Shown here one piece after another: positions 62,045 to 64,000 of a stretch of 64,000 bases of DNA (positions are counted from its first letter, which is position 1; each line of letters starts with the position of its first letter). The stretch is from Temnopleurus reevesii (Eukaryota > Echinodermata > Echinoidea > Temnopleuroida > Temnopleuridae): assembly GCA_036244855.1 (NCBI GenBank), contig BQKZ01000037.1:98432-162431 (forward strand), read 5' to 3'. The position numbers and the translations under genes were made by a program. Below the pieces are notes generated by a model. It saw nothing but the letters and a program-made list of their open reading frames with translations. It did not search any database and was not told the DNA's origin.

Positions 62045-62560
62045 GCTTTGTGAATGTGTCATGGTATAGTGGTTATATAATTGTACTTCAATCACAGGGT
62101 CCTGGTTTCAATTCCCTTTCACATCACTAATTTCCATTAGCATGAAATTCACCCACTTTTGCCACTCTCACCTAGGTGCTATTTGGGTATCGGTAGTAAA
62201 CAAACATTTTGTGGTTGAGTTAGCTTCAGCTTAGGCTAAATAAAGGGCAGGGTGCTACAAGAATGTTTGCACCACTTGCCCGAAAGCACAAGTGGCTTCA
62301 TAAATTCATGACCCCAACACAATTTATATGTCTTTTGGGGCAAGTGACAATCTTATTTACTTGCCTAATGGCTCAATTTTGTTGCCCTGGGTATTCAAGC
62401 AAGTGGGTTTGTAGTGCCCTGAAAGGCAACCGGGTATGAATCCAGTGACAAAGTAGTCATGCCCTGAGCACTAACAAAGTGCTATCAGGTTTATTTCAAG
62501 AAGTGGGCGAAAGTGCCCATATCAATTCAGTAACATATATGAATCCATGAGGATAGTCTA
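62045..62560 (+). mobile_element. tRNA-derived SINE, best-preserved copy
   Basis: An A box TGGTATAGTGG (62062-62072) matches the TRGYNNANNGG consensus. A B-box GTTTCAATTCC (62105-62115, 10 of 11) follows after 32 bases, the usual tRNA spacing, so it carries an internal RNA polymerase III promoter. It does not fold as a full tRNA. The body has CACTCTCACCTAGGTGCTAT then TTGGGTATCGGTAG, shared with the copy at 26.2 kb. The 3' end is not sharp; I place it between 62300 and 62560. Confidence 0.65.
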
Positions 62561-62569
62561 TGGTTAACT

Positions 62570-64000
62570 AAACCTGAGAAATAAACTCTATATCTTACAA
62601 TTACACTGGATTCTTAGGGAAGAATTAAATTTCAATAGAATTTAGGCTACATTGGCAGAGAACAATTTAATTTCCAATCTATTCAATATTAATAAAAAGC
62701 GATTCAAAATTAAATTGTGTCTCCTTGCTCAAAATGAGGAGAAAAAATTGTTGTAATTTGCAGAGTACATTGAAGGCAGTCAAATGTGAACGATTGACAC
62801 TTTAATGACCTTCTAAAATAACAGGCAGACTAGAATCTCCTCAAATCCAATTATGATTTCATTCCACACTGATCACTAAGATAACTGTTCCCTCATTCAT
62901 AGTTCTATCTCTTCACTGATCTCTTATTATTGAAAATGATGTAATTGTCAAAATCTCTTTCATTTTCAATAACAATATAAAGTTGCCTTTATCTTTGTGA
63001 AACTATTTCTATCCTTTAAAAAACTGATGAACTGGGACGTTTTGGGTGGGATTCAGATTTGTTTCAATTGAACGCAAATAAATATCTGAGGTATAATATG
63101 AACTAAGTGTGATGCTTTCTTTACTTCGCAACAAGATGTACCTTTCTGAATTTAAACTTCATTTGGTCCAGTATCAAATAATCTAGGAAATAAGTTTAGT
63201 CCCCCTTTTCAGAACATCCCACCGGTCCATCATATGGACTAAATTCAGAATATCTATACAGCTAGAATCTTCTCAATAAAACTTGGATGAAAGTGCTTTG
63301 AAAAAATCAATATTGACTTGAAATGACTGAAATGGCAATCACAGAATGTATGAAATGGTGTAAATCACCCCAAAACTTTTTGTCAAGCCAAAAGGGAATC
63401 CCTTTCATCAGATCATATCATTTGCAGATAATTTTCAGAGCATGTTTTCCCCCATAGAGCGAGTTGAAACTTTTGGAATACAATTGACAGCCAATGAGGC
63501 ATGGCACAATAGCACAGAATTGAAGTTACACGCTGAATGCAGGTGCTTATGAACAAAAAACGACATGGAAAAAATTAAATTGAATTCCCATCGCTCTCGA
63601 ACAAAGGTAGATCTAGCAGAGTATACATTTCTTTGGAATGAAAGGAATAGCGGGTATTGAGATCTGTCTGTGAGGCATATCCTTTACTCATAGAGACTTT
63701 CAAGTGTGGAGTTCATAATCCAGGTAAAGGTGGCTGCCTTTTTTTTGTCAATATATCACATTTATTCGGCTGAATTGTTTTTAGATTCGGGAGTTTGCGG
63801 ATCAGCGATCTTGAAAGAGTATGGCTCTGAAGATAACCAACTTTTCACCTTATCATGGCTTGAAATCCTGCCATGCAAATGCTTGATAAAGTGAATTCAG
63901 GAGCAGGGTTTTTTTTCAGCATTTGACTTGTACAATGTCATGGTAGGGTGATGAAATACAGGTAAAAATATTCTTTTTATTGTTTGGTTTGAACAACTAA
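62570..64000. other. Non-coding stretch
   Basis: AT-rich, nothing gene-like recognised. Confidence 0.5.

Noticed and set aside
62045..62120. tRNA gene
   Set aside because: A and B boxes are present but arms do not pair into a cloverleaf; SINE head fits better.
1..64000. CRISPR array, prophage, operon or bacterial defence system
   Set aside because: No regularly spaced identical repeats with unique spacers, no bacterial gene density or ribosome-binding sites; composition and splice sites are eukaryotic.

Overview
The window looks like nuclear DNA from a marine deuterostome, most likely an echinoderm and perhaps a sea urchin. The evidence is compositional: about 36% G+C, long non-coding stretches, spliced gene structure, a tRNA-derived SINE family, many short inverted-repeat DNA elements, and seven copies of the palindrome TAGGCCTA where under one is expected by chance. 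The assignment rests on recalled features of such genomes, not on a search. There is no sign of prokaryotic genes, operons, CRISPR or phage.

Convincing protein-coding sequence is sparse. The best call is a minus-strand spliced gene. One internal exon lies at 15297-15866: 570 nt, phase 1 on both sides, strong splice sites, encoding a Ser/Pro-rich regulatory-type segment with an LKELL (LxxLL) motif. A likely first coding exon lies at 36302-36365, with an in-frame upstream stop and a GTAAGT donor in the matching phase. It sits under a CpG-rich promoter-like block (about 36.3-37.2 kb). If joined, these exons span an intron of about 20 kb. I do not recognise the protein. Two other promoter-like sites place a YY1-type ATGGCGG element on a possible start codon: 32974 (+) and 43235 (-).

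The rest is intronic or intergenic DNA shaped by repeats. By region: 4.4-5.2 kb, 3' end of a minus-strand non-LTR retrotransposon with a readable reverse-transcriptase tail; 7.8-8.9 kb, a decayed tandem array of about 100 bp units; 12.9-13.2 kb, an ATTC-type microsatellite; 24-30 kb, a cluster of five small DNA elements plus a SINE; 31.2 and 38.2 kb, long purine tracts; 42.8 kb, an assembly gap inside poly-C; 57.5-59.5 kb, a nested satellite-like region with GACA background, a 187 bp duplication and a 90 bp tandem repeat; 61.7-62.6 kb, an inverted-arm element next to a tRNA-type SINE.

No multi-gene system can be seen. The items most worth following up are the minus-strand gene with its long intron, the old 100 bp array, the 90 bp array with its near-codon period, and a possible 58-residue cysteine-rich small ORF at 13589.
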